Of a stretch of DNA of 64,000 bases, positions 17,152 through 25,475 are shown piece by piece; the first letter of the stretch is position 1, and every line of letters starts with the position of its first letter. The position numbers were made by a program, and so were the translations under genes. This DNA is from Proteocatella sp041738345 (lineage in GTDB: Bacteria > Bacillota > Clostridia > Peptostreptococcales > Filifactoraceae): positions 1 through 64,000 of the forward strand of contig JBGSPX010000046.1 of the NCBI GenBank assembly GCA_041738345.1. Reading direction: 5' to 3'. The notes below the pieces were generated by a model that was given only the letters and a program-made list of their open reading frames with translations, was not told the DNA's origin and ran no database searches.

Positions 17152-17934
17152 CTAAATTAGATATTTTTCTTGAAGTTTATCTACAATGATTTGAGCTGCT
17201 TCTTGAGGTGAAACGTCAAATAATTTACCTGCTGTTTTAGCACCTTTAGTAAATGATTTTTTAACCTTTGTTGGAGAGCCTTTAAGGCCAAGATTACTTT
17301 CTTCAACCTCTATGTTTCCTACATTCCAAACTTCAATTTTACTTTCGTCAAATGCTTCAAATATACCTTGTACATTCATATATCTTGATTCGTTTAACTC
17401 TTTTAGCGCTGTTATAAGACATGGAGTCTGAACTTTTATTTTTTGGTATCCATCTTCGAACGCTCTTTTAACTACTATTGATTTATCATAAGCTTCAATT
17501 TCTTCAACATAAGTTACTGATGGTAATCCAAGATGTTCTGCAATTTGTGGCCCAACTTGTGCTGTATCTCCATCTATAGCTTGTCTTCCTGCTATTATTA
17601 AATCAAAATCTATATTTTTTAGTGCGCCTGCAAGTGCTGATGATGTAGCCCAAGTATCTGCGCCTGCAAAAGCTCTATCTGTAAGAAGGATTGCTCTATC
17701 TGCACCCATTGCTAAAGCTTCTCTAAGTGCAAGGTCTGCCTGTGGAGGTCCCATTGTAAGTACAATAACTTGTGAACCATTCTTATCTTTTATTCTAAGT
17801 GCTGCTTCTAAGCCTGCTTTATCATCCGGATTTATTATAGATGGCACTCCATCTCTTATTAGAGTCCCAGTTTTTGGATCAAGTTTTACCTCTGTTGTAT
17901 CAGGTACTTGTTTTATACAAACTACTATATTCAT
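17152..17934 (-). CDS. etfB: Electron transfer flavoprotein, beta subunit
   Basis: 260 residues, usual EtfB length. The N terminus MNIVVCIKQVPDT and the segments INPDDKAGLEAALR, GRQAIDGDTAQVGP and PCLITALKELNESRYM match the family signature. EtfB lies 17 bp behind the acyl-CoA dehydrogenase, the classical bcd-etfB-etfA order of butyrate-forming Clostridia, where the bcd-Etf complex can couple crotonyl-CoA reduction to ferredoxin reduction. Confidence 0.95.
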   Translation of the reverse strand: MNIVVCIKQVPDTTEVKLDPKTGTLIRDGVPSIINPDDKAGLEAALRIKDKNGSQVIVLTMGPPQADLALREALAMGADRAILLTDRAFAGADTWATSSALAGALKNIDFDLIIAGRQAIDGDTAQVGPQIAEHLGLPSVTYVEEIEAYDKSIVVKRAFEDGYQKIKVQTPCLITALKELNESRYMNVQGIFEAFDESKIEVWNVGNIEVEESNLGLKGSPTKVKKSFTKGAKTAGKLFDVSPQEAAQIIVDKLQEKYLI

Positions 17935-17951
17935 TTTATTCCTCCTAAATT

Positions 17952-19094
17952 CTACTTCAATAAGCTTCCTGCAATTACCATTCTTTGAACTTCTGAAGTC
18001 CCTTCATAGATTTCAGTTATCTTAGCATCTCTCATCATTCTTTCAACTGGATATTCTCTTGTGTATCCATATCCACCGAATAATTGAACACATTTAGTAG
18101 TAGTAACTTCCATAGCTGTTTCTGCAGCAAAAAGTTTAGCTGTAGCTGCTTCTACGCTGTATGATAATCCTCTATCTTTGCAATCTGCTGCTTTATATAC
18201 AAGAAGTCTTGAAGCTTCTATTTTTGCTGCTAAATTTGCAAGTTGGAACTGAGTATTTTGGAATTGTGCTATAGATCTTCCGAACTGTTTTCTTTCTTTA
18301 ACATATGCTATTGTTTCATCAAGTGCTCCTTGAGCTATTCCAAGTGCTTGAGCTGCTACTCCAATTCTTCCTCCGTCAAGAGTTTTCATTGCAATTTTAA
18401 AACCTTGTCCTTCTTTTCCTAAAAGGTTTTCTTTTGGAACTCTTACATTTTCAAATACAAGCTCACAAGTAGCAGATCCTCTAATTCCCATTTTCTTTTC
18501 TTTTGGTCCAAAACTAAAACCTTCCATACCTTTTTCAACTATGAATGCTGATATGCCTTTAGTTCCTTTTGATTTATCTGTCATCGCCATAACTATATAT
18601 GTATCAGCGTACATAGCATTAGTAATGAATATTTTTGTTCCGTTTAAGATGTAGTGGTCCCCATCAAGAACTGCCGTTGTTTGCTGTCCCGCTGCGTCTG
18701 TTCCTGCATTTGGCTCAGTAAGCCCAAACGCTCCAAGAGTTTCGCCTTTTGCTAAAGGTATTAAATATTTTTGTTTTTGCTCTTCAGTTCCAAAATCTAC
18801 AAGTGGACCTCCACCTAGTGAAGTGTGTGCAGATACTACAACTCCTGTAGTAGCGCATACTCTTGAAAGTTCCTCGACTGCCATCGCATAAGCCACATAA
18901 TTTGCCCCAGCTCCACCATATTGTTTTGAAAATGGTATTCCCATAATTCCTGCTTTTACCATTTTTTCAACAGTTTCTTCTGGAAATCTTTCTTCTTCAT
19001 CAATTTCTGCTGCTAAAGGTTTAACTTCATTTTCTGCAAATTCTCTTAGCATCTGTCTAAGTAGTTGTTGCTCCTTAGTTAAAGTAAAATTCAT
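17952..19094 (-). CDS. bcd: Short-chain (butyryl-CoA) acyl-CoA dehydrogenase
   Basis: 380 residues, full-length acyl-CoA dehydrogenase. The catalytic base is E364 in IYEGTSE, and the FAD/substrate motifs LTEPNAGTDA and RKQFGRSIAQFQ are intact. Bcd reduces crotonyl-CoA to butyryl-CoA. Position of the catalytic glutamate in the C-terminal YEGTSE and linkage to etfBA, thl, hbd and crt point to the butyryl-CoA enzyme, not a long-chain or isovaleryl-CoA one. A hairpin lies between thl and this gene, so the bcd-etfBA unit may be transcribed partly on its own. Confidence 0.93.
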   Translation of the reverse strand: MNFTLTKEQQLLRQMLREFAENEVKPLAAEIDEEERFPEETVEKMVKAGIMGIPFSKQYGGAGANYVAYAMAVEELSRVCATTGVVVSAHTSLGGGPLVDFGTEEQKQKYLIPLAKGETLGAFGLTEPNAGTDAAGQQTTAVLDGDHYILNGTKIFITNAMYADTYIVMAMTDKSKGTKGISAFIVEKGMEGFSFGPKEKKMGIRGSATCELVFENVRVPKENLLGKEGQGFKIAMKTLDGGRIGVAAQALGIAQGALDETIAYVKERKQFGRSIAQFQNTQFQLANLAAKIEASRLLVYKAADCKDRGLSYSVEAATAKLFAAETAMEVTTTKCVQLFGGYGYTREYPVERMMRDAKITEIYEGTSEVQRMVIAGSLLK

Positions 19095-19141
19095 TTCGTT
19101 TCCTCCTGTTAATTAATAATTAAACAATTTATTGTGCAAAT

Positions 19142-19180
19142 TAAACTCCTTATCCTATCTAGAGATTGATAAGGAGTTTA
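19142..19180 (-). terminator. Hairpin between thl and bcd
   Basis: Perfect 13-base arms (19142-19154 and 19168-19180). The T run after it on the minus strand is weak, so it may be a partial terminator or an mRNA-stabilising stem that sets thl and bcd-etfBA levels apart. Confidence 0.6.
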
Positions 19181-19205
19181 TATTTGTTATTTAACTTTTT
19201 AAAAT

Positions 19206-20381
19206 TTATCTTTTTACTATTAAGGCAGTTCCCATTCCACCACCTATGCAAAGTGTAGCAAGTCCTAATTTTTTATCAGATCTTTTCATTTCATATAGTA
19301 ATGTTGTAAGGATTCTTGCTCCAGAAGCTCCTATTGGATGTCCTAGTGCAATTGCTCCACCATTAACATTTACTTTTTCCATATCAAATTCAAGCGCTTT
19401 TGATACTGAAAGTGCTTGAGATGCAAATGCTTCATTCGCTTCTACAAGTTCAATATCTTTCATTGTAAGATTTGCTTTTTCTAACGCTTTCTTAACTGTT
19501 GGCACTGGTCCATATCCCATTATTGATGGATCAACTCCACAAGTTGCATAAGACACTATAGTAGCCATTATTTCAAGTCCAAGTTCCTCAGCTTTTTCTT
19601 TTGACATAACTATAAGCATTGCAGCTCCATCATTTATACCTGATGCATTTCCAGCAGTTACTGTGCCGTCTTTTTTAAATGCTGGTTTTAATTTAGCTAA
19701 TTTATCAATAGTCATATTAGGTTTTATAAATTCATCCTTATCTATAACTACATCCCCTTTTCTTGTAGATATAACAACTGGTACAATCTCATCTACAAAT
19801 TTACCTTCATTTTGAGCTTTTTCTGCTCTAAGCTGACTATTTAACGCAAGTTCATCTTGCATTTCTCTAGTTAAGCTATATTTTTCAGCAAGATTTTCAG
19901 CAGTCATTCCCATATGGTAGCCTGCAAATGCATCTGTAAGGCCATCGTTAACCATAACGTCTACCATATTAACATTACCCATTCTTGCTCCCCATCTAGC
20001 ACTGTTTGTAACATAAGGGGCATTACTCATACTCTCAGAACCACCTGCCAAAATTATATCAGCATCACCAAGTGCTATAAGTTGAGCTGCTGTAGAAACT
20101 GCTCTAAGTCCTGAACCACAAACTATATTTATAGCCATAGCTGGTTTCTCAACAGGAATTCCTGCATCTATACTTATTTGTCTTGCGACATTTTGTCCAA
20201 GTCCTGCTGAAAGTACATTTCCAATAATTGACTCATCTATCATATCTGGAGTAATATTTGCTCTTTTTATAGCTTCTTTAGCTGCTATAGCACCTATTTG
20301 TCTTGCTCCCATAGGAGTAAGTCCTCCACCAAAATTACCTATTGCTGTTCTTGCCGCACTTACTATTACAACTTCTCTCAT
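19206..20381 (-). CDS. thl: Acetyl-CoA acetyltransferase (thiolase)
   Basis: 391 residues. Condenses two acetyl-CoA to acetoacetyl-CoA, first step of butyrate formation. Catalytic residues are C88 (in CGSGLRA), H348 (in GHPIGASG) and C378 (in CIGGGMG). A longer frame adds 11 residues, but GGAAGGAGC lies just before the ATG at 20381, which gives the normal start MREVVIVSAART. It has its own promoter and a cre-like site in the 304-bp leader region upstream. Confidence 0.96.
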   Translation of the reverse strand: MREVVIVSAARTAIGNFGGGLTPMGARQIGAIAAKEAIKRANITPDMIDESIIGNVLSAGLGQNVARQISIDAGIPVEKPAMAINIVCGSGLRAVSTAAQLIALGDADIILAGGSESMSNAPYVTNSARWGARMGNVNMVDVMVNDGLTDAFAGYHMGMTAENLAEKYSLTREMQDELALNSQLRAEKAQNEGKFVDEIVPVVISTRKGDVVIDKDEFIKPNMTIDKLAKLKPAFKKDGTVTAGNASGINDGAAMLIVMSKEKAEELGLEIMATIVSYATCGVDPSIMGYGPVPTVKKALEKANLTMKDIELVEANEAFASQALSVSKALEFDMEKVNVNGGAIALGHPIGASGARILTTLLYEMKRSDKKLGLATLCIGGGMGTALIVKR

Positions 20382-20557
20382 AAATTTGCTCCTTCCAAAA
20401 TTAAATGCTATCATTTTATAATAATTATCAATTAAACATTAATTGGAAATACTGCCTATGTATAAATTTTTTTCAAAAATAAGCAGCATTTCCTTGTTAT
20501 AAATTTTATATTTAAAACACTACCGTTAACCTTAACTATCTATAGTTCAAAAAACTG

Positions 20558-20572
20558 CTATAACGTTTTCAC
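20558..20572 (-). promoter_or_regulatory. cre-like (CcpA) site in the thl leader
   Basis: On the minus strand: GTGAAAACGTTATAG, shortly after the thl -10 box. It shares the core GAAAACGTT of clostridial cre sites but its right half is degenerate. A related element with the core GTTAACGG lies further downstream (20523-20530). Confidence 0.45.
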
Positions 20573-20583
20573 TTATTAAGTAT

Positions 20584-20613
20584 ACTATATTATATTCAGT
20601 CAAACTATGTCAA
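20584..20613 (-). promoter_or_regulatory. Promoter for thl
   Basis: TTGACA (complement of 20608-20613), an 18-bp spacer and TATAGT (complement of 20584-20589). The transcript would have a leader of about 195 bases. Apart from this promoter, the cre-like site and the GC-rich palindrome at 20647, the gap 20382-20685 shows nothing. Confidence 0.6.
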
Positions 20614-20646
20614 GGTTTTTCTTTGTTATTATAATAACATTAATTA

Positions 20647-20657
20647 AGGGGCGCCCT
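20647..20657. repeat. Short GC-only palindrome in AT-rich DNA
   Basis: AGGGGCGCCCT contains the 8-base palindrome GGGCGCCC, out of character with the surrounding AT-rich intergenic DNA. It lies 30-40 bp past the hbd stop codon. It has no T run and is too short for a standard terminator. Role unknown. Confidence 0.4.
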
Positions 20658-20685
20658 ATAAGAAACTACCTAAACAGATTATATA

Positions 20686-21525
20686 TTAATAATTATAGAA
20701 ACCTACTTTAGTTTTTCTTCCAAGTTGATTAGCTCTAACCATTTTTCTTAAAAGTGGATGAGGTCTATATTTTGAATCTGCAAATTCATTATATAACACT
20801 TCCATTATTGCAAGACACACATCAAGTCCTATAAGATCTGCAAGCGCAAGTGGTCCCATAGGGTGATTAGCACCTAATTTCATTGCTTCATCTATATCTT
20901 CTTTTTTAGCAACGCCATCTGCAAGTATTCCTACTGCTTCATTTATCATTGGTATAAGTATTCTGTTTACTACAAATCCTGGTGCTTCTGAAACTTCAAC
21001 TGGAACTTTTCCTACTGCTTTTGATAATTCAAATACTTTATTGAATATTACTTCATCTGTCATCTGTCCTTTTATAACTTCAACAAGTTTCATTGCTGGA
21101 ACTGGATTAAAGAAATGCATTCCTATAACTCTTTCTGGTCTGCTTGTTGTAGATGCAACTTCTGTAATTGAAAGTGAAGATGTATTTGTAGCCAGTATAG
21201 CATCTTCTTTGGCTATTTTTTCAACATCTGCAAAAGTTGATTTTTTTGTTTCTATATCTTCTGCAATGGCTTCTATAAATAAATCTGCATCCTTACACTC
21301 TTCAAAAGTAAGTGCTGTTGTTATGTTTGAAAGAATTTCTTCTTTTTTAGCTTCCTCTAATTTACCTTTTTCAACTTGTTTTGACAAAATTTTTGTAATA
21401 GAAGCCATAGCTTTGTTTATTGAAGCTTCTGATCTTCCTTTGAATATTACTTTATAACCTGATTGAGCAAAAGTTTGAGCGATTCCTCCGCCCATTGTTC
21501 CTGTACCAACTACACAAATTTTCAT
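20686..21525 (-). CDS. hbd: 3-hydroxybutyryl-CoA dehydrogenase
   Basis: 279 residues. Reduces acetoacetyl-CoA to 3-hydroxybutyryl-CoA with NAD(P)H. The Rossmann motif GTGTMGGGIA begins at residue 7, and the catalytic segment GMHFFNPVPAMKLVEV is intact. The frame extends 21 residues upstream, but GGAGGC precedes the ATG at 21525 and the protein then starts MKICVVG as usual. It has its own promoter (TTGACA-17-GATAAT) with a good cre site at the transcription start. Confidence 0.96.
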   Translation of the reverse strand: MKICVVGTGTMGGGIAQTFAQSGYKVIFKGRSEASINKAMASITKILSKQVEKGKLEEAKKEEILSNITTALTFEECKDADLFIEAIAEDIETKKSTFADVEKIAKEDAILATNTSSLSITEVASTTSRPERVIGMHFFNPVPAMKLVEVIKGQMTDEVIFNKVFELSKAVGKVPVEVSEAPGFVVNRILIPMINEAVGILADGVAKKEDIDEAMKLGANHPMGPLALADLIGLDVCLAIMEVLYNEFADSKYRPHPLLRKMVRANQLGRKTKVGFYNY

Positions 21526-21566
21526 ATTTCTGCCTCCAATAAGTATTGTTTTTTTATTATAAAATT

Positions 21567-21582
21567 CCGTTAACGTTTCCAA
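21567..21582 (-). promoter_or_regulatory. cre site (CcpA operator) at the hbd promoter
   Basis: Minus strand TTGGAAACGTTAACGG fits the Gram-positive cre consensus WTGNAANCGNWNNCW at all but the last base. It overlaps the predicted transcription start, where CcpA binding would block initiation. Confidence 0.6.
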
Positions 21583-21587
21583 TTTCA

Positions 21588-21616
21588 ATTATCACATATT
21601 GATAAATAAATGTCAA
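21588..21616 (-). promoter_or_regulatory. Promoter for hbd
   Basis: TTGACA (complement of 21611-21616), 17-bp spacer, GATAAT (complement of 21588-21593). The -10 box ends 63 bp upstream of the hbd start codon. Confidence 0.7.
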
Positions 21617-21665
21617 CATCTTTGGATATTTTATTTTTATATTTAAAATTTTAGAAATTTTTCAT

Positions 21666-22442
21666 TTATTTACTTTTAAACTCTGCTTTTCTTTTTTCTA
21701 AAAAAGCTTTCATTCCTTCTTTTTGATCTTCTGTCGCAAAACAAAGTCCAAATAAATTTGCTTCTATGTCAATTGCTGAATTTATATCTGTTTGGTAGCC
21801 TCTATCTATAGCTTCCTTACTGTATCTCACTGCAATCTGTGCATTTGATGCAATTTTTTTAGCCATCTCAAGTGCAATTTCCATAAGTTTTTCAGGTTCT
21901 ACAACTTCATTTACAAGCCCTATTTCTTTTGCTTCCTTTGCACCTATTATATTACCTGTAAAAATAAGTTCTTTTGCTTTTCCAAGACCTACAAGTCTTG
22001 AAAGTCTCTGGGTTCCTGAAAATCCAGGCGTTATTCCAAGAGTTACCTCTGGTTGTCCAAACTTAGCTTTTTCAGATGCAATCCTTATATCGCATGCCAT
22101 TGCAAGCTCGCAGCCTCCACCAAGTGCAAACCCATTAACTGCTGCAATTACTGCTTTAGGGGTAGTTTCGATTTTTCTAAACACGCCTGCCCCATGTTCT
22201 CCAAAAATTTTTCCCTGCTCAGCATTTAATGTACTCATCTCAGATATGTCTGCTCCTGCCACAAAAGCTTTGCCCTCTCCTGTTAAAATTATAGCATTAA
22301 CATTATTGTCTTTTGAGGCTTCATCAAACGCTTCACCAATTTCACTAAGTACCTCACTGTTTAATGCATTTAGTGCTCCAGGGTTGTTAATCTTGATTAT
22401 AAGTACATTTTCAACATACTCTTTTAAAATAAATTTTGCCAT
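21666..22442 (-). CDS. crt: Enoyl-CoA hydratase / crotonase
   Basis: 258 residues, crotonase length. It dehydrates 3-hydroxybutyryl-CoA to crotonyl-CoA. The oxyanion-hole segment AVNGFALGGGCELAMACD and the catalytic-glutamate segment GQPEVTLG are present. I start at ATG 22442: an upstream in-frame ATG/GTG pair forms part of the ribosome site AAAGGAG. Spacing is a little long (about 11 bases). It is first of the butyrate genes and has a promoter of its own. Confidence 0.94.
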   Translation of the reverse strand: MAKFILKEYVENVLIIKINNPGALNALNSEVLSEIGEAFDEASKDNNVNAIILTGEGKAFVAGADISEMSTLNAEQGKIFGEHGAGVFRKIETTPKAVIAAVNGFALGGGCELAMACDIRIASEKAKFGQPEVTLGITPGFSGTQRLSRLVGLGKAKELIFTGNIIGAKEAKEIGLVNEVVEPEKLMEIALEMAKKIASNAQIAVRYSKEAIDRGYQTDINSAIDIEANLFGLCFATEDQKEGMKAFLEKRKAEFKSK

Positions 22443-22473
22443 TTTAATTTTCACTCCTTTCACTCTTTACTTA

Positions 22474-22503
22474 ATTATAACAACAAAAACTCAAAAATGT
22501 AAA
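22474..22503 (-). promoter_or_regulatory. Promoter for crt
   Basis: TTTACA (complement of 22498-22503), 18-bp spacer, TATAAT (complement of 22474-22479), 31 bp before the crt start. No cre match was seen here, unlike hbd and thl. Confidence 0.65.
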
Positions 22504-22620
22504 CAGATTTTGATAAAATTTTAGCATTATTATTTTTAATGTTAATGTTCACAGTAAATAATATCATTATTTTCTGAAATATTCAATCATTGTTAATCTT
22601 TTGTATTTTAAGTATATCAA

Positions 22621-22649
22621 TTGAACTATTTTTAAAAATATGTTAAAAT
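22621..22649 (+). promoter_or_regulatory. Promoter for the Rrf2-family regulator
   Basis: TTGAAC (22621-22626), 17-bp spacer, TAAAAT (22644-22649), 34 bp before the start codon. Confidence 0.65.
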
Positions 22650-22683
22650 TGTAGTTATAAAAAGTATAGAAAAGGAGTTTTTA

Positions 22684-23121
22684 ATGAAAATTTCTACAAA
22701 AAGTCGCTATGCCCTTAGGATGCTTTTAGATTTAGCCGAACATAAAAATGAAGGTTTTATTGCACTTAAAGATATTGCGACAAGACAAAATATCTCAAAA
22801 AAATATCTTGAGCAAATAATACCGCTTCTCAATAGATCTGATATCCTTCAAGCCAGTCGTGGAAATCAAGGAGGCTATAAGCTTGCAAAATCTCCTTCTG
22901 AATACACAGTTGGCGCTATACTTAGAATAACAGAAGGTAGTATATCTATGATATCATGCCTAGATACTACTCCAAATACATGTGAAAATATTGAAAACTG
23001 TATGACTCTAGATGTTTGGAAAGGTCTTAATGATATTGTTAAAGAATATCTTGATTCTATAACGCTTCAGGATATTTTGGATAAACACAAAGATAAAAAC
23101 TATATAGAGTTTCATATATAA
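22684..23121 (+). CDS. Rrf2-family regulator with three cysteines (IscR/CymR-like)
   Basis: 145 residues. The N-terminal winged helix (1-80) has the Rrf2 signature MKISTKSRYALRMLLDLA and the wing SRGNQGGYKLAK. C92, C100 and C106 lie in the region where IscR binds an iron-sulfur cluster (C92, C98, C104 in E. coli), so a cluster-bound sensor is likely; CymR of Bacillus lacks these cysteines. The convergent neighbour is cysK, and CymR-type regulators control cysteine genes. It could thus be either a Fe-S (IscR) or a cysteine-metabolism regulator. AAGGAG precedes the ATG. Confidence 0.88.
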   Translation: MKISTKSRYALRMLLDLAEHKNEGFIALKDIATRQNISKKYLEQIIPLLNRSDILQASRGNQGGYKLAKSPSEYTVGAILRITEGSISMISCLDTTPNTCENIENCMTLDVWKGLNDIVKEYLDSITLQDILDKHKDKNYIEFHI

Positions 23122-23153
23122 AAATACTCATTATTATAATAATGAGTATTTTT
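23120..23153. terminator. Bidirectional terminator between the Rrf2 gene and cysK
   Basis: A 34-bp perfect palindrome with A-rich left and T-rich right ends (AAAAATACTCATTATTA mirrored). It serves the convergent regulator and cysK genes. Confidence 0.88.
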
Positions 23154-23183
23154 ATATAAACTATAATTTTATCTATCAAACAT

Positions 23184-24110
23184 TTATGCAAACATTGGTG
23201 TAGAAAGATATCTTTCGCCTGTATCTGGAAGCATTACAACTATTGTCTTTCCTTTATTTTCTTCTCTTTTTGCAAGTTCTTTTGCTGCATAAAGTGCTGC
23301 CCCAGATGAAATTCCTACAAGAATGCCTTCTTTTTGTGCAAGAATTCTTCCATTTTCAAACGCTGATTCATTTTCAACTTGAATAATTTCATCATATATA
23401 GCTACATTTAATATATCTGGAATAAACCCAGCCCCTATTCCTTGAATCTTATGTGGCCCTGGATTTCCACCTGAAAGCACTGGCGAATCTTTTGGTTCTA
23501 CTCCTACAATTTTTATGTTTGGGTTTTTAGATTTTAGATATTCACCTACACCAGTAATCGTTCCTCCAGTACCTATTCCAGCTACAAATATATCTATAGT
23601 TCCATCAGTATCTTCCCATATTTCTGGACCCGTTGTACTTTTATGCATCTCCACATTTGAAAAATTACTAAATTGACTTGGTACAAAGCTATTTTCAATT
23701 TCCTCTGCAAGCTGATTAGCTTTTTCTATAGCGCCTTTCATACCTTTTGTTCCGTCTGTCAATACTAGCTCTGCTCCATATGCTCTTAAAAGATTTCTTC
23801 TTTCAACGCTCATAGTTTCAGGCATTGTAAGGATTATTTTATATCCTCTAGAAGCTGCAATGGCTGCAAGTCCTATACCTGTATTACCACTTGTTGGCTC
23901 AATTATAACCGTATTTTTATTTATAAGTCCTTTTTCTTCTGCATCTTCAATCATTGCTTTTGCAACTCTATCTTTTACACTTCCTGCAGGGTTGAAATAT
24001 TCCATCTTTCCAAGAATTGTTGCTGAAAGATTAAATTCTTCCTTGTAATTTACAAGTTCAACTAAAGGTGTTTTCCCAACTAAATCACTTACATTTTTAT
24101 ACACTCTCAT
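23184..24110 (-). CDS. cysK: Cysteine synthase (O-acetylserine sulfhydrylase)
   Basis: 308 residues, full-length PLP enzyme that makes cysteine from O-acetylserine and sulfide. The PLP lysine is K46 in PAGSVKDR; the substrate loop PTSGNTGIGLA and phosphate loop GTGGTITG are present. A cystathionine beta-synthase-like enzyme is less likely given its length and the lack of extra domains. A consensus promoter and a small inverted repeat precede it; the Rrf2 gene beyond the terminator is a candidate regulator. Confidence 0.94.
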   Translation of the reverse strand: MRVYKNVSDLVGKTPLVELVNYKEEFNLSATILGKMEYFNPAGSVKDRVAKAMIEDAEEKGLINKNTVIIEPTSGNTGIGLAAIAASRGYKIILTMPETMSVERRNLLRAYGAELVLTDGTKGMKGAIEKANQLAEEIENSFVPSQFSNFSNVEMHKSTTGPEIWEDTDGTIDIFVAGIGTGGTITGVGEYLKSKNPNIKIVGVEPKDSPVLSGGNPGPHKIQGIGAGFIPDILNVAIYDEIIQVENESAFENGRILAQKEGILVGISSGAALYAAKELAKREENKGKTIVVMLPDTGERYLSTPMFA

Positions 24111-24155
24111 ATTTTTCTCCTTTTTATAATAGCGTTTTGTTATCCGTTTTTATTG

Positions 24156-24172
24156 CCTACTATTTAGGTAGG
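24156..24172 (-). promoter_or_regulatory. Candidate operator between cysK promoter and gene
   Basis: CCTAC-TATTTA-GGTAGG, an imperfect inverted repeat centred about 23 bp downstream of the cysK -10 box. It is in a repressing position and could bind the neighbouring Rrf2-family protein. I found no copy at that regulator's own promoter. Confidence 0.4.
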
Positions 24173-24186
24173 TTTAGTATGTTTTA

Positions 24187-24215
24187 ATTTTACTTCATCA
24201 AATTACTTTTGTCAA
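24187..24215 (-). promoter_or_regulatory. Promoter for cysK
   Basis: TTGACA (complement of 24210-24215), 17-bp spacer, TAAAAT (complement of 24187-24192). Confidence 0.72.
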
Positions 24216-24234
24216 TATATTTTTAATTTTTTTC

Positions 24235-24272
24235 CAAAATAAAAAATACTCCAGAATTTCTAAAGTATTTTT
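24235..24272 (-). terminator. Terminator after the YeiH-family gene
   Basis: Nine-base arms AAAAATACT (24242-24250) and AGTATTTTT (24264-24272), 13-base loop, with more A residues on the left giving T on the minus strand. It is 26 bp past the stop codon. Confidence 0.65.
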
Positions 24273-24297
24273 AGCTTATTCATATTTTAACTTATAT

Positions 24298-25326
24298 CTA
24301 CCATATACCAATTAAACGTTGCATTACTAAACTTACTACAGTAATTCCTATCCAACAACAGAGTCCCATTATTATAGGTTTCCCTCCCGTTTTTATAAGC
24401 TTTACAATATTTGTATTTAGACCAATAGCTGCCATTGCAAGAATTATAAAGAATTTACTTACTTCTTTTATTGGAGAAAAGATTTCCATCGGTACTCCAA
24501 AATTAACCGCAACAGTAGTTATTATCGATGCGCCTACAAAATACAATATAAAAAATGGAAAAATCTGTTTTAGTGAAACATTTGAAGCTTCATGCTTTGC
24601 TTTTTTGGATCTTAAAAAAGCTAGTATAAGTGTTATAGGAATTATGGCGAGCGTTCTTGTCAGCTTTACTGTAACTGCTTTATCAAGTGTTGCCGATCCA
24701 AGATTATACATGCTATCCCAAGTTGCAGCCGCCGCCGTAACACTAGAAGTGTCATTTATAGCCGTTCCAGCAAATATTCCAAATGCTTCTCCTGTTATGT
24801 GTGAAAATCCAAGTAATGCTCCAAAGTTTGGAAATATAATTGCTGCAAGTACATTAAAGAAAAATATTACCGATATAGCTTGCGCAACTTCTTCATCATC
24901 AGCATCAATCACAGGTGCCGTTGCTGCAATTGCAGAACCTCCACATATCGATGAACCTACCCCTATAAGCGTAGATATTTTTTCCGGAATATTCATCCAC
25001 TTATGAAGTACATAGGATATCAGTAAAGATGCCGAGATAGTCGCAATTATTATTGGTAGCGACTGCTTACCAGTTTTAAGAATCACACTCAGATTAAGAC
25101 CAAACCCTAAAAGGATAACTGCATATTGAAGAATTTTTTTTGAGGTAAATTTTATTCCAGCTTCAAAACTTCTACGGTCTTTTAAAAAAAGTGTAACTAC
25201 CATTCCTACTATAATAGCAATTACAGGCCCTCCAATAATCGGATAAAGTTTACCTAAAATAAATGATGGTAACGCTATTAAAAAGCAAAGTAACATCCCT
25301 TTTGCATTTTTATTAATAAAACTCAT
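24298..25326 (-). CDS. YeiH/UPF0324-family membrane protein, putative sulfate or sulfonate exporter
   Basis: 342 residues with about 10 hydrophobic spans. The GVGSSICGGSAIAATAP segment (about 120-137), GLNLSVIL and AINDTSSVTAAA are hallmarks of the YeiH family (putative sulfate exporters). Some relatives are linked to taurine and sulfonate use; the substrate here is not proven. It lies next to cysK on the same strand but behind separate signals. The 149-bp upstream gap is very AT-rich with TTATAATTATAA-type repeats and no gene. Confidence 0.85.
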   Translation of the reverse strand: MSFINKNAKGMLLCFLIALPSFILGKLYPIIGGPVIAIIVGMVVTLFLKDRRSFEAGIKFTSKKILQYAVILLGFGLNLSVILKTGKQSLPIIIATISASLLISYVLHKWMNIPEKISTLIGVGSSICGGSAIAATAPVIDADDEEVAQAISVIFFFNVLAAIIFPNFGALLGFSHITGEAFGIFAGTAINDTSSVTAAAATWDSMYNLGSATLDKAVTVKLTRTLAIIPITLILAFLRSKKAKHEASNVSLKQIFPFFILYFVGASIITTVAVNFGVPMEIFSPIKEVSKFFIILAMAAIGLNTNIVKLIKTGGKPIIMGLCCWIGITVVSLVMQRLIGIW

Positions 25327-25475
25327 ATATTATTCCTCTCATTCCAATAAATTAATTTTGTCCATAAATAATATTACTCCAACATATCCATAAAGTAAAA
25401 TTATTTATAATTATAATTGTATAATTATAACTTATTGTAATAAAATCATAATATATAAGCATTTTTCGATTATAA

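Noticed and set aside
20520..20540. Rex operator upstream of thl
   Set aside because: GTTAAGGTTAAC-like sequence has a two-base gap instead of the four expected for Rex, so the cre-like reading fits better.
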